Assembly: GCA_036504975.1 (NCBI GenBank)
Contig: DASXUF010000194.1
Span: forward strand, 1 to 59,260
DNA length: 59,260 nt
Origin: Candidatus Binatia bacterium
GTDB taxonomy: Bacteria; Desulfobacterota; Binatia; UBA9968
Reading direction: 5' to 3'
The notes beneath the pieces are model-generated. The model was not told the origin of the DNA, ran no database searches, and worked only from the letters and a program-made list of their open reading frames with translations. Positions 35,598 to 44,654 of this stretch are shown in pieces (the stretch's first letter is position 1; each line of letters begins with the position of its first letter). The position numbers were made by a program, and so were the translations under genes.

Positions 35598-36767
35598 ATG
35601 CCGCTCTGGAAGCTGGTCCGTTATTTTCTCTACCTCGGCACTTTCGGTTTCGGCGGGCCGGTCGCGCTGGTCGGCTTCATGCACAGGAACCTGGTCGAGC
35701 AACGACGTTGGATCACCGACGATACCTACAAGCTGTCCCTCGCGCTCGCTCAGATCATGCCGGGACCGTTAGCGGCACAAGTCGCAATCGCAATTGGATA
35801 TTTCGAGGCCGGCGTGCTGGGCGCAACGCTCGCCGGTCTGGCTTTCGTGCTGCCTTCGTTTTTGATGGTGGTCGCCATCTCGTTGGCCTACGTCGCGTAC
35901 GGCGGGCTGTGGTGGATGCAGGCGCTTTTCTACGCGATCGGCGCCACGGTCATCGCCATCATCGCCATCGCCGCTTACAAGCTCGCCCGCAGCACCAACA
36001 AGCGCGATCCGCTGCTCTGGGGCATCTTCGTCGCGCTCACGGCGGTGACCGTGTGGACTCAGGCCGAGCTGGCGGAATTCTTTATTCTTTCGGGGTTGCT
36101 GGTTCTGCTCACCCACGCGTGGCCGGGTTGGCGGCGCGGTCTTCTCATGGCGCTCGGAGGCGGAGCGCTCGGTTTCGCCGTTTGGCTGATGGAGGCCTGG
36201 CTGCGCCAGGCCGGGACGGCGGCCGATTCCGCGGATGTGCTGGCTCAGATTCTGTTTTTTTTTACCAAGGCCGGCGCTTTTGTATTCGGCAGCGGGTTGG
36301 CGATCATTCCGTTTTTGCACCAGGGAGTGGTGCAGCAATTCGGCTGGCTCACCGAGCACCAATTCCTGGACGCCGTGGCCGTGGCGATGATTACCCCCGG
36401 ACCCGTGGTTATCACCGTCGCTTTCATCGGCTTTCTCGTCGCCGGCCAGGCCGGCGCCATCATGGCGGCGATCGGCATTTTCCTGCCGGTCTATTTTTTT
36501 ACGATTCTCCCAGCGCCCTGGTTCAAGCGCCACCGGGACAATCCTCAGCTTAAGGCCTTTGTTGACGGCGCGACGGCGGCCGCGACCGGCGCGATCACGG
36601 GCGCAGTGATCGTGTTGGGCGCGCGGGCAATCATTGATCTGCCTACGGCGGCGATCGGAGTCGTCAGCCTCGCGGTCCTGTGGCGTTTCAAAGTGCCGGA
36701 GCCGGTGCTGGTGACCGTTTCGGGACTGGTGGGATTGATACTCTGGCCGTTGGTCCGGGCCGGGTGA
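35598..36767 (+). CDS. chrA: chromate transporter, CHR family, copy 1
   Basis: A 389-residue membrane protein with two homologous halves. Each begins with the family helix: YLGTFGFGGPVALVGFMHR (residues 12-30), then LSLALAQIMPGPLAAQVA near 47-64; and FFTKAGAFVFGSGLAIIPFLH with AVAVAMITPGPVVITVAFIG in the second half (about 222-280). Ten to twelve helices are expected. CHR proteins export chromate, probably swapped for sulfate, or take part in sulfate uptake. No Shine-Dalgarno is evident; TATGAT ends 12 bases before the ATG. A second complete copy follows 42 bases downstream. A gene symbol is given only by family. Confidence 0.9.
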   Translation: MPLWKLVRYFLYLGTFGFGGPVALVGFMHRNLVEQRRWITDDTYKLSLALAQIMPGPLAAQVAIAIGYFEAGVLGATLAGLAFVLPSFLMVVAISLAYVAYGGLWWMQALFYAIGATVIAIIAIAAYKLARSTNKRDPLLWGIFVALTAVTVWTQAELAEFFILSGLLVLLTHAWPGWRRGLLMALGGGALGFAVWLMEAWLRQAGTAADSADVLAQILFFFTKAGAFVFGSGLAIIPFLHQGVVQQFGWLTEHQFLDAVAVAMITPGPVVITVAFIGFLVAGQAGAIMAAIGIFLPVYFFTILPAPWFKRHRDNPQLKAFVDGATAAATGAITGAVIVLGARAIIDLPTAAIGVVSLAVLWRFKVPEPVLVTVSGLVGLILWPLVRAG

Positions 36768-36809
36768 CCGTCGCGCGTCCATAAAAGACAACAGCAGACG
36801 GGATAAAAC

Positions 36810-37970
36810 ATGCGCGCTGCTATCGTAGAGCTTGCAACTCTGTTCCTGAAACTCGGCACGATCGCTTTCGGCGGTCCCGCCGCGCACGTCGCGCTTATGG
36901 AAGAAGAAATCGTGCGGCGGAGGCGCTGGCTCAGCCACGAACAATTTCTCGATCTTCTCGGCGCGACGAATCTCATTCCCGGACCCAACTCCACGGAAAT
37001 GGCGATCCATATAGGCTGGCTGCGCGCGGGCTGGAAAGGTCTCGTCGTGGCCGGAACTTGCTTCATCCTGCCGGCGATGCTCATCGTCTGGGGCTTGGCT
37101 GCCCTCTACGTCCGGTACGGCTCCATGCCGGAAGCGACCTGGCTCCTCTACGGCATCAAGCCCGTGATTATCGCCGTCATCGTTCAGGCGCTTTGGGGAT
37201 TGGGCAAGGCAGCCGTCAAAGGACCGCTGACCGCCCTCGCCGGATTTGCCGTGATCGTTTTCTTTTTCTTCGGCGCCAACGAGATCCTGCTGCTCTTCGC
37301 CGCCGGCTTTGTCGTGATGGCTTTGCAGAACCTCAGGCAGGGCTCGACCATGTGCGGATTCGCGGGACTGACGGCACCGGCCCTTTCACCGTTGTTTACA
37401 TTGGCCGGCGACCCATCGGTTACCATGGCGCTCAAACCCGTCACACTGACCGCCCTGACGTTTTTTTTTCTCAAGATCGGCTCGGTTCTGTTCGGCAGCG
37501 GCTATGTACTGCTCGCTTTTCTCCGCGCCGATTTGGTCGATCGTTGGCACTGGCTCACCGACCAGCAATTGCTGGACGCGGTCGCCATCGGTCAGTTCAC
37601 GCCCGGACCGGTTTTTACCACCGCGACTTTTGTCGGCTATCTGATCGCCGGTTCTCCCGGAGCGGTTCTCGCCACGATCGGCATCTTTTTGCCGGCCTTT
37701 GTCTTCGTCGCCGCCAGCAGTCCGCTGATTCCGCGCCTGCGCCGTTCGCCGTGGGCCGGGGGATTCCTGGACGGCGTGAACGCGGCGTCTTTAGGACTGA
37801 TGGCTGTGGTAACGTGGCAACTCGGCCGGTCGGCTTTGATCGATGCCTTCACGCTCACCCTCGCGCTCCTGTCGGCGCTGCTGGTCTTCCGTCTCAAGAT
37901 CAACTCGGCCTGGCTCGTGCTCGCCGGAGGGAGTGCGGGATTTATTTACAAGCTTCTTTCGGGAATGTAA
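36810..37970 (+). CDS. chrA: chromate transporter, CHR family, copy 2
   Basis: A 386-residue membrane protein of the same family as the gene before it and also built of two halves: FLKLGTIAFGGPAAHVALMEEE (with DLLGATNLIPGPNSTEMAIH after it) and FFLKIGSVLFGSGYVLLAFLR (with AVAIGQFTPGPVFTTATFVG). Because both genes are full-length two-domain proteins, this is a tandem pair of long-chain transporters, not a split short-chain pair. The copies are clearly diverged from one another. They may form a heterodimer or carry different oxyanions such as chromate, sulfate or molybdate. The spacing suggests one operon. Confidence 0.9.
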   Translation: MRAAIVELATLFLKLGTIAFGGPAAHVALMEEEIVRRRRWLSHEQFLDLLGATNLIPGPNSTEMAIHIGWLRAGWKGLVVAGTCFILPAMLIVWGLAALYVRYGSMPEATWLLYGIKPVIIAVIVQALWGLGKAAVKGPLTALAGFAVIVFFFFGANEILLLFAAGFVVMALQNLRQGSTMCGFAGLTAPALSPLFTLAGDPSVTMALKPVTLTALTFFFLKIGSVLFGSGYVLLAFLRADLVDRWHWLTDQQLLDAVAIGQFTPGPVFTTATFVGYLIAGSPGAVLATIGIFLPAFVFVAASSPLIPRLRRSPWAGGFLDGVNAASLGLMAVVTWQLGRSALIDAFTLTLALLSALLVFRLKINSAWLVLAGGSAGFIYKLLSGM

Positions 37971-38148
37971 GCGGAACCAAGAGCGTTCTTATCAATCAAC
38001 TAGCCAAGCGAATGATTTTACGTTAATCTTGGTTTCCTGCCCGAAAATGTCCTTGAATCCTAATGCGCCAATAGTTTGCACGGCCGGTTTCCCTCGCGTC
38101 CGCCATCGGTCCGGTGCGGCAAGGCTTAGGAGGTTGTAGGCAGTCGAT

Positions 38149-39456
38149 ATGGGATACGAAATCGTAATTCTGGTTCTTCTTATCGTCGCATGCTTGCTTG
38201 CCATGGCTGAGGTTGCCGTAACGACCGCGCGTAAATCCCGGCTTGTGGAATGGGTCAACCGAGGCAGTAAAATGGCGCGCGTAGCTCTGGAGCTCGTCGA
38301 GGCGCCTTACCGCTACCTTCACGCCATTCGGATCGGCATCACCCTGGTTTGCGTCCTGGCCGGCGCGCTCGGCGGCAGAATCATCGCCGAGCAATTTGCC
38401 GCATACATTGGCGTCGTCCCGGTGATCGAGCCCTATAGCCAGGTGATCGCTTTCGGCGCGGCCGTGGTCGTGATCGCATTTCTTTTACTTACGCTGGGTG
38501 AAATGATCCCGAAGCGCCTTGCGGCCATCGATCCGGAAAAAGTCGCGGTGTTGGTGGCGCTGCCGCTCCGCGCGCTGGCGACGGTTTTTTGGCCGGCGGT
38601 TCGTCTGGTGAGCGTATCGACCGACGCGCTGTTCCGGCTGTTCGGCGCGGCGCCCCACCGGGAGCGTCCGGTTACGGAGGAAGAGATCAAAACGTTGGTG
38701 CAGAAAGGCACCGAGGCCGGCGTCTTCGAGGAGACCGAGCAAGACATGGTCGAAGCCGTATTCCGCCTGGGCGACAGGACGGCGCGGGCTTTGATGACGC
38801 CGAGAACCCGGGTCGCCTGGCTGGACTTGAGCGATTCACCCGAGCAGATTCTGAAGAAAATAAGCGATAGCGGCCATTCCCGTTTTCCGGTGAGCGACGG
38901 CAACCTCGACAATATCGTCGGTGTGGTCCAGGCGAAGGATCTATTGGCCCGCGCTCTCGCGGCGGAACCGATCGACTTGAAGGCGTCGGCCCAGCAGCCG
39001 GCGTTCGTGCCGCGGACCATGTCCGCGCTGCATCTGCTGGAATTTTTCAAGCGGACCGGGAACCATATCGCACTCATCGTGGACGAGCACGGCGGCATCA
39101 ACGGCTTGCTGACACACCACGACATTTTGCAAGCCATCGCCGGAGAGATCGCCCTGGAGGGAAGTCCGGCGGAATCCAAGGCCGTGCAACGTCACGACGG
39201 CTCATGGCTTCTGGATGGCATGCTGTCGGTCGATGAGTTCAAAGAGATCTTTCATCTGGAGAGCCTGCCGGGAGAAAATAGAGACGCCTATCAAACCCTG
39301 GGCGGGTTTCTCTTTACCCATATGGGCCGCGTGCCGTCGGTCTCCGACCATTTCGAGTGGAACGATCTGCGCTTTGAGATTGTCGACATGGATGGGAAGC
39401 GGATCGATAAAGTGCTGGTCTCCCCCATTGGAACCAACGGACCCGCTGGCGGCTAG
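38149..39456 (+). CDS. CNNM/CorC-HlyC family membrane protein with CBS pair
   Basis: A 435-residue protein: a CNNM (DUF21) transmembrane domain (about 1-185, helices near 5-25, 60-80, 95-120 and 140-160; VALVLLAEMIPKRLA-like LTLGEMIPKRLAAIDP), a CBS pair (about 205-330; MTPRTRVAWLDLSDSPEQIL, then VDEHGGINGLLTHHDIL), and a C-terminal CorC/HlyC domain (about 345-428; LDGMLSVDEFKEIF to FEIVDMDGKRIDKVLV). Members move or regulate Mg2+ and other cations; the name 'hemolysin' is historical. It is a single gene, with no clear partner and 178 bases after the chromate transporters. Confidence 0.92.
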   Translation: MGYEIVILVLLIVACLLAMAEVAVTTARKSRLVEWVNRGSKMARVALELVEAPYRYLHAIRIGITLVCVLAGALGGRIIAEQFAAYIGVVPVIEPYSQVIAFGAAVVVIAFLLLTLGEMIPKRLAAIDPEKVAVLVALPLRALATVFWPAVRLVSVSTDALFRLFGAAPHRERPVTEEEIKTLVQKGTEAGVFEETEQDMVEAVFRLGDRTARALMTPRTRVAWLDLSDSPEQILKKISDSGHSRFPVSDGNLDNIVGVVQAKDLLARALAAEPIDLKASAQQPAFVPRTMSALHLLEFFKRTGNHIALIVDEHGGINGLLTHHDILQAIAGEIALEGSPAESKAVQRHDGSWLLDGMLSVDEFKEIFHLESLPGENRDAYQTLGGFLFTHMGRVPSVSDHFEWNDLRFEIVDMDGKRIDKVLVSPIGTNGPAGG

Positions 39457-39614
39457 GGCTTGCCTGAACATTCCATCGAGAAAACTCTCCCACATACGGC
39501 TTGGCCGAGTACGGACATAGAGACTGCGCTAATGGCAATTTGTTCCTCTGGCTCGTGGTCGTCCTGACCGCCGTCGGGGGGAGGCTGTGGGCCGCGTGTG
39601 GCGGGGAGACCCGG

Positions 39615-40871
39615 CTAGGAACTTCTCCCGACAATCTCTTCCGGCGGCCGTACGTGGCGGAAGACTGCGAAGATCCAAACGTCGTAAATAATTTTGAGCC
39701 CGCCGGCGAGTAAAAACGGCAAGCCCAAAGACGGGATCGCGAGAATCGCGCTCGCGAACAGCGGTGCGGCGGCGGCGCCGGTGTTTCGAGCCACCGACAT
39801 GATGCCCGCTGAGGCGGCCCGCTCGCCGGAATCGACGATCGCCATCGTGTAAGACTGACGGGTAGGCACATCGAGCTGCGAGAGCAGGTGGCGTGCCAGC
39901 AGCACGACGACCGCCGACTGCACGTTGGGCATCAGCGGCACCAGGAGCAGCAGGAAATTCGACGGCAGGTGAGTGAAAACCATCGTATTCAACAGCCCTA
40001 TCCGCCGCGCGATCAAAGGAGCGGCCAGGAAAGAGAGGGCGGACAAAAGGTTGGTGCCGAAGAAGATGCCGCCTAAGGCCTTGATATCGGTTTTGTAACG
40101 AAGAAAGAACCAGTAGGCGACCAGGCTCTGAACGATGAAGCCCCCGGCGAAGGCGTCGAGAGCGAACAATGCCGACAGTTTGGCGACGATGGCTCGTGAC
40201 TTTTTGACGCCGATTCTGCGCGCAACTTCGGTAGGTCTGGTTCTGGCTTCGATGGCCGGTGAGAGCATGGCAAACAGGAGCAACATCAGGGCTGCGGCAG
40301 CGACATAACCTCCGATCAAGAGACGATAACCCGTGAGCAAAGGCAGCGACAGGAGCGACGGCAACCCGACCGCCAGCGCGCCGAGAGCGCCGGCGAGCGA
40401 GCCCACAAGATTGTAGACAGAAAAAACGGCGGTTCGGTTCTGATCGCCGGTCGTCTGGGGAAGGATCGCCTGTTCGATCGAAAGAAACGGTCCCACCTCT
40501 TTCCCCGAGGGGCTGATGGTTCCGAAAATAGCGGCGACCGCCAGCAACAGGGGATTGTTTGTGGCAACGAACACCAGACCCGCGAGGGCCATCAACATCG
40601 CGCCGATTACGAGAAGCGTCTTGCGACCGAAGCGGTCCGCTACACCCGTCAGAACCACGGTCATGATCGCCCCGCCCGCAAGCGCGGCGGTAAAGATCCA
40701 ACCGATAGCTGTCGTGCCTAGCCCAATGACATCAAGGTAAAGGCCGAGCACTACGGACAGAAAGCCATAAGCGAATGAGCGGACGGCGCAGGCGGCCAAT
40801 AGGAGCCATCCGTCTTGCGAAAGCTCCAGCACACGGCCGGATCGGCTGGATGATTGATTTGGCCTGCCCAA
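39615..40871 (-). CDS. MFS transporter
   Basis: A 418-residue protein with about 12 membrane helices and the MFS loop 2-3 motif GVADRFGRKTLLVIGA (near residue 80). The first half ends in a cytoplasmic loop rich in Arg around residue 200. There is a second copy of a similar loop (APLIARRIGLLNT) near 270. It belongs to the drug/proton antiporter-like or sugar-like families by general appearance, but no substrate motif is decisive. It begins 6 bases after the SDR gene stop on the same strand, so the two are probably co-transcribed, and it is convergent with the CNNM gene (158 bases, nothing recognised between). Confidence 0.85.
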   Translation of the reverse strand: MGRPNQSSSRSGRVLELSQDGWLLLAACAVRSFAYGFLSVVLGLYLDVIGLGTTAIGWIFTAALAGGAIMTVVLTGVADRFGRKTLLVIGAMLMALAGLVFVATNNPLLLAVAAIFGTISPSGKEVGPFLSIEQAILPQTTGDQNRTAVFSVYNLVGSLAGALGALAVGLPSLLSLPLLTGYRLLIGGYVAAAALMLLLFAMLSPAIEARTRPTEVARRIGVKKSRAIVAKLSALFALDAFAGGFIVQSLVAYWFFLRYKTDIKALGGIFFGTNLLSALSFLAAPLIARRIGLLNTMVFTHLPSNFLLLLVPLMPNVQSAVVVLLARHLLSQLDVPTRQSYTMAIVDSGERAASAGIMSVARNTGAAAAPLFASAILAIPSLGLPFLLAGGLKIIYDVWIFAVFRHVRPPEEIVGRSS

Positions 40872-40877
40872 GAGCGG

Positions 40878-41624
40878 CTACCCGCGGGACGCGCTGCCCA
40901 TCGAGTTCATCCGCCCGCCGTCCACCGGCAGGATCGCGTTGGTAATGTAGCTCGCCTTTTCCGAAGCCAGGAACACCGCCGCTTCCCCGACATCTTCAGG
41001 TTGGCCGATGCGTCTAAGCGGAATGCTCTCGTATTCCGGTTTCCGGTTTCCCATGTCTTTTCTTCCGAGCGGCGTGCCGACGATGCCCGAGATAATGCCG
41101 TTGACCCTGATCTTATAGGGCGCGAGATCGACCGCGGCCTGGCGCGTGAGCGCGTTGATCGCGCCCTTGGAGATCGAGTAGACCGCGGTTCCCGGACTGC
41201 CTCTCTCTCCCGATGCAGCCGAGATGTTGATGATCGCGCCGCCGCCGTTTTCTTTCATCATCCGCGCGCCGTGCTGGATGCAGAGAAAGTAGCCGGTGAC
41301 GTTCACCGCCATAATCCGGCTCCATTCTTCCAGCGTCGTCTCCAAAATGTCGTTCTTGGTCGAATGCGCGACCGTGTTGACGAGAAGGTCGAGGCGTCGA
41401 TGATTGGTTTTGATATGAGCGAAGAGGCGTTCCACCTGCTCCGGCTGGGACAGATCCGCGGCAAAGTGGTCGCCGCCGATTTCCGTCGCGATCTTTTTTG
41501 TTTCGTCGCCGTGGCGCGAGTGGACGATCACCTTCGCCCCCTCGCGCGCGAACGCCCGCGCAATGCCCAGGCCGATGTTGTTGGTCGATCCCGTAACCAG
41601 CGCGATTTTGTCTTTCAGCAGCAT
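40878..41624 (-). CDS. short-chain dehydrogenase/reductase
   Basis: A 248-residue Rossmann-fold NAD(P)H oxidoreductase. The cofactor loop is TGSTNNIGLGIARAF (TGxxxxIG type). The active site has Ser in INISAASGERG and Tyr-Lys in YSISKGAINAL. The usual NNAG strand reads NTVAHS, a less common variant also seen in 3-oxoacyl-ACP reductase-like and sugar dehydrogenase members. The C-terminal ILPVDGGRMNSMG closes the family pattern. ATG 41624 has GAAGGAG. Its operon partner is an MFS transporter, which suggests that the pair handles one imported or exported metabolite. Confidence 0.9.
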   Translation of the reverse strand: MLLKDKIALVTGSTNNIGLGIARAFAREGAKVIVHSRHGDETKKIATEIGGDHFAADLSQPEQVERLFAHIKTNHRRLDLLVNTVAHSTKNDILETTLEEWSRIMAVNVTGYFLCIQHGARMMKENGGGAIINISAASGERGSPGTAVYSISKGAINALTRQAAVDLAPYKIRVNGIISGIVGTPLGRKDMGNRKPEYESIPLRRIGQPEDVGEAAVFLASEKASYITNAILPVDGGRMNSMGSASRG

Positions 41625-41751
41625 GATCGTTCTCCTTCGCTTTGAAGTGAAAAGCTATCTCAGCGCGCTGTCAGCGTCAACGTTTCGCTGAAGGATCATT
41701 GCCAAGACATCCTCCATGCACTAGACAATTATTCAATGGAAGGAGACGAAC

Positions 41752-42042
41752 ATGTGGAGTATCCATGCGGCTCTGGTTGTTGGGTTAGTTCTCGGCCTGG
41801 CGGCGTGCGCGAGTGACAGCGTGCTCCTGGTCCAGCCCCGGACCGGCGCGACGATAAAATGCGGCGGCTCCGGGTCAGGCCTCATGACGGGAATGGCCAC
41901 CGTTATGGTCGATGAATGCGTGAAGAAATACGAGCCCGACGGTTACGTGCCCGAGGGGAGACTGACCGCGGCGGAGCGGGCGGATCTGGAGCGCCGCGGC
42001 GTATTGCCGAAGCCGGCTGAACCGCGCCCGACCATGTACTGA
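41752..42042 (+). CDS. small lipoprotein of unknown function
   Basis: A 96-residue protein with a hydrophobic signal (AALVVGLVLGLAAC) and a lipobox LAAC, so the lipidated Cys is near residue 19. The mature part begins ASDSVLLVQPRTGATIKCGGSGSG and has two more Cys, in ATIKCGG and VDECVKKYEPDGYVP, that could form a disulfide. It then has a helical AERADLERRGVLP tail. ATG 41752 follows a good GGAAGGAG. Single gene. No family recognised, but the TGATIKCG-type start recurs in small lipoproteins. Confidence 0.75.
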   Translation: MWSIHAALVVGLVLGLAACASDSVLLVQPRTGATIKCGGSGSGLMTGMATVMVDECVKKYEPDGYVPEGRLTAAERADLERRGVLPKPAEPRPTMY

Positions 42043-42059
42043 ATCACCGTCCGCAGCGA

Positions 42060-43493
42060 TCAGCTCGGGTCGACCTTTTGGCTACTCCGTCTATTCAAGT
42101 GCCTGCGCACGATAGGACTCAAACATCGCGCCACCATTGCGTTGCCTTTTGGCGAATAATGAGGACGTCCCTCGATGAAAAGTTCGGATACGCTGAATCT
42201 CCTGAGACAGGAGGTTAAGTCTTCATATTCAATGCCTCTCGCCCGTAGCATCCTCAGAACCGAATCTTTCGCCTCGGTCCCGCCGTCTTGAAAACCGATG
42301 CGACTCGGAAGGTAAACGATCAAGGGTGTCGAACCTTCCGCTTTGGCCAGTTTCGCGAAGGACGTAAGGATTTCGCTGTTGACGACCTTAACGGCCTCGT
42401 CGGAAACGACGTCCGAGCGTTGCTCCGGCCAACGAGGATATCTGGAAAGTAAAAATCGAACCAAGTAAGAGCGATGATAAGGCCGCCACTCCCACTCATG
42501 CGGGTTGTAGCCTCTGTCGTACTCGATAAAAGGCAGGTCGAAGATCGAACGGTGTGCCAGGATCGCCTCGGGGCTAAGAACCGGCGCGTTGACCATGTGA
42601 AGCTTCCCCCTATCGACGGCGAATCGCGGCTTGGCAAACGGAAAGCCCCACTCTGGAAAGCTGACGAAAGCGTAGACCGCCATGCTGCGATAGAGGTCAT
42701 GGTTGATGAACCCGAAAATGACAAGATCGGGTTTCCAAGGGCGCACATCTCTCCAATATCGGAGGTAAGCCTGATCGACGCCGTAGCCGTCGACGCCAAA
42801 GTTGAGAACTTGAATCCGCGATTCGAACTCTTGTTCCAACCGATGTCCCCACGATTCCTCGAACGGAACTTCAAGGCCAAAAGTAAAAGAATCTCCGACC
42901 AGCGCGATGCGATAGGCCCGAGTACGGGCGGCATAAGATTCGCCTGCGCGGGCGCTTCGGATTCCCTCCGCGCTGCTTGAGTAGAGGCCGTCGGTACTCC
43001 GCCGATTGGCCCCGATGGTCCAGCCCAACAGATCGTCCGGAATAAAATAAGAAATGTTGCTTGGAGCTCGCTCCAGCAGCGCACGATTGCGCGCGATCGA
43101 TTCGCCCCAGCTTCGGGGCAGCAAAACGGTATTCATGAATGTGGTGGCAAAGAATATTCGGGATTGGAACAGGCGAACGGTAGCCTCGCCAAAAATCAGC
43201 AAGGCGCCGACCACGACGACGTTGAGCGCAAGGGTAAACCAAAACTCTCGTCTGTTATCTCGCTGCGCCCTACGATAGCGGGAAAACAAGTAAACGCTCG
43301 AAGCGAGAAACGTCAGCGTTCCTCCAAGGAAGAACGGACTGTACCGGCCGGTTAAAAGCAGTAGAAACGGTCTGGCGCCGTTCTTGTACCATGCCAGTGC
43401 GCTCAACAGGCCTGCGCCCTCCGCGGCGTAGAAGGAAAAAAGCAGCAGGCCCACGCGGCGCGTGGCGTTCCATGATCCGAAATTCTGTTTCAC
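42060..43493 (-). CDS. membrane-anchored SGNH/GDSL-type hydrolase
   Basis: A 477-residue protein starting at GTG 43493. Three hydrophobic segments lie in the first 110 residues (about 12-32, 53-70, 87-105). A large globular domain follows. SGNH landmarks: ALVGDSFTFGLEVPFEESW (nucleophile Ser in GDS), LNFGVDGYGVDQAYLRYW (Gly block), PDLVIFGFINHDLYR, and the C-terminal HYSPKGNAMVARCL with the catalytic His. The layout resembles O-acyl esterases or transferases acting on exopolysaccharide or wall glycans. It lies 62 bases downstream of moaA and may share its message. Confidence 0.8.
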   Translation of the reverse strand: MKQNFGSWNATRRVGLLLFSFYAAEGAGLLSALAWYKNGARPFLLLLTGRYSPFFLGGTLTFLASSVYLFSRYRRAQRDNRREFWFTLALNVVVVGALLIFGEATVRLFQSRIFFATTFMNTVLLPRSWGESIARNRALLERAPSNISYFIPDDLLGWTIGANRRSTDGLYSSSAEGIRSARAGESYAARTRAYRIALVGDSFTFGLEVPFEESWGHRLEQEFESRIQVLNFGVDGYGVDQAYLRYWRDVRPWKPDLVIFGFINHDLYRSMAVYAFVSFPEWGFPFAKPRFAVDRGKLHMVNAPVLSPEAILAHRSIFDLPFIEYDRGYNPHEWEWRPYHRSYLVRFLLSRYPRWPEQRSDVVSDEAVKVVNSEILTSFAKLAKAEGSTPLIVYLPSRIGFQDGGTEAKDSVLRMLRARGIEYEDLTSCLRRFSVSELFIEGRPHYSPKGNAMVARCLSPIVRRHLNRRSSQKVDPS

Positions 43494-43555
43494 CGGTCAG
43501 TTCGAAGAGAAGAAGCAGCGCTTTCACGGAAGAGAGAACCGGAAGGACTCGGCAT

Positions 43556-44566
43556 CTAGCCTCCCAAGGTAATCATCTCGATTTTCTTGTGGTTCGCTGG
43601 ATCGTAAGTCGAGGAGCGCAGCGCTTCGAGACGCTCGGAGGAGTAGCGGTCTTTCCGATTTCCCCAAACGTTGGCGATGAATTCAAAAATTTTCTCGTCC
43701 GGCGCGCCGCCGCGCAAGAGCACTTTGATATCATGTCCCGCGGAAGAAAATAGACACGTGACGAGCTTGCCGTCCGCTGTAAGCCGCGCCCGGTTGCAAG
43801 TCGAGCAAAACGGCTCGGTGACCGACGCCACCACTCCGACTTCCCCCCCACCGTCGGCAAACTCATAATCGACCGACGGCGCGCTGCCCCGGTCGCGCCC
43901 GATCTCCCGCAGCGGAAAGCGCGCCTGGATTTTTTCGATAATCTCTTTTTTCGATACGAGCTTGTCGGAAGTCCATTGGTTGGAATTGCCGACGTCCATG
44001 TACTCGATGAAGCGAATCGCAAAATCATGCTTTCTCGCGAACTCGACCAGATCGATAATGTCGTCGTCGTTGACGCCGCGCTCGACCACCGCGTTGATCT
44101 TGATCGGCCCGAGCCCCTCAACCTTTACGGCAAAGAGTCCTTCGAGGACTTTTTCCAGGTCGCCGCGCTTGGTCATGCGCCTGAACTTCTCCGGGTCGAG
44201 CGTGTCGAGGCTTACATTGATGCGCTTGAGCCCGGCGGCTTTGAGGGCGGCGGCTTTTTCGGCGAGCAGCGAGCCGTTGGTCGTGAGGCAGAGATCCTTG
44301 AGCCCTTCGAGCTGCGAAAGCTCCGCCACCAGAAACTCCACGTCGCGGCGCACCAGCGGCTCTCCGCCCGTCAGCCTGATCTTCTCCACGCCGGCGCGAA
44401 CGAAAAGCCGCGCCACTCGCGCGATCTCTTCGAAAGAAAGGATCTCCCGTTTATCGATCCACTCGTACTCGTCGAGCGGCATGCAATACGTGCAGCGGAA
44501 GTTGCACCGATCGGTAACCGAGATTCTGAGATCCTTGATCGGGCGGTTATATAGGTCGCGTACCAT
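43556..44566 (-). CDS. moaA: GTP 3',8-cyclase MoaA
   Basis: Radical-SAM enzyme that starts molybdopterin synthesis from GTP. It has 336 residues. The N-terminal cluster motif is in DRCNFRCTYCMP (CxxxCxxC), followed by ARLFVRAGVEKIRLTGGEPLVRRD. The C-terminal cluster lies in FCSTCNRARLTADGKLVTCLF. The protein ends in the Gly-Gly pair needed for activity. The gene is divergent from the histidine kinase (88 bases). With the molybdopterin-binding protein at 34.5 kb it implies cofactor synthesis, although the other moa genes are elsewhere. Confidence 0.97.
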   Translation of the reverse strand: MVRDLYNRPIKDLRISVTDRCNFRCTYCMPLDEYEWIDKREILSFEEIARVARLFVRAGVEKIRLTGGEPLVRRDVEFLVAELSQLEGLKDLCLTTNGSLLAEKAAALKAAGLKRINVSLDTLDPEKFRRMTKRGDLEKVLEGLFAVKVEGLGPIKINAVVERGVNDDDIIDLVEFARKHDFAIRFIEYMDVGNSNQWTSDKLVSKKEIIEKIQARFPLREIGRDRGSAPSVDYEFADGGGEVGVVASVTEPFCSTCNRARLTADGKLVTCLFSSAGHDIKVLLRGGAPDEKIFEFIANVWGNRKDRYSSERLEALRSSTYDPANHKKIEMITLGG

Positions 44567-44614
44567 CGTCCTTTAACTTCGCACAAAATGGAGGAGCGCT
44601 GCAAGCGCGCCTCG

Positions 44615-44642
44615 TTGACGGCAAAGGTTCATCTGCTATGGT
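44615..44642 (+). promoter_or_regulatory. candidate promoter of the two-component operon
   Basis: TTGACG (44615-44620), 16 bases, TATGGT (44637-44642). The -10 ends 12 bases before ATG 44655, so the message would be almost leaderless. No Shine-Dalgarno is present. Confidence 0.4.
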
Positions 44643-44654
44643 ATTGAGCGCTTT

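Noticed and set aside
39457-39614. Gap between the CNNM protein and MFS genes as a possible RNA gene
   Set aside because: Only short, imperfect pairing is seen and no known RNA family is recognisable.
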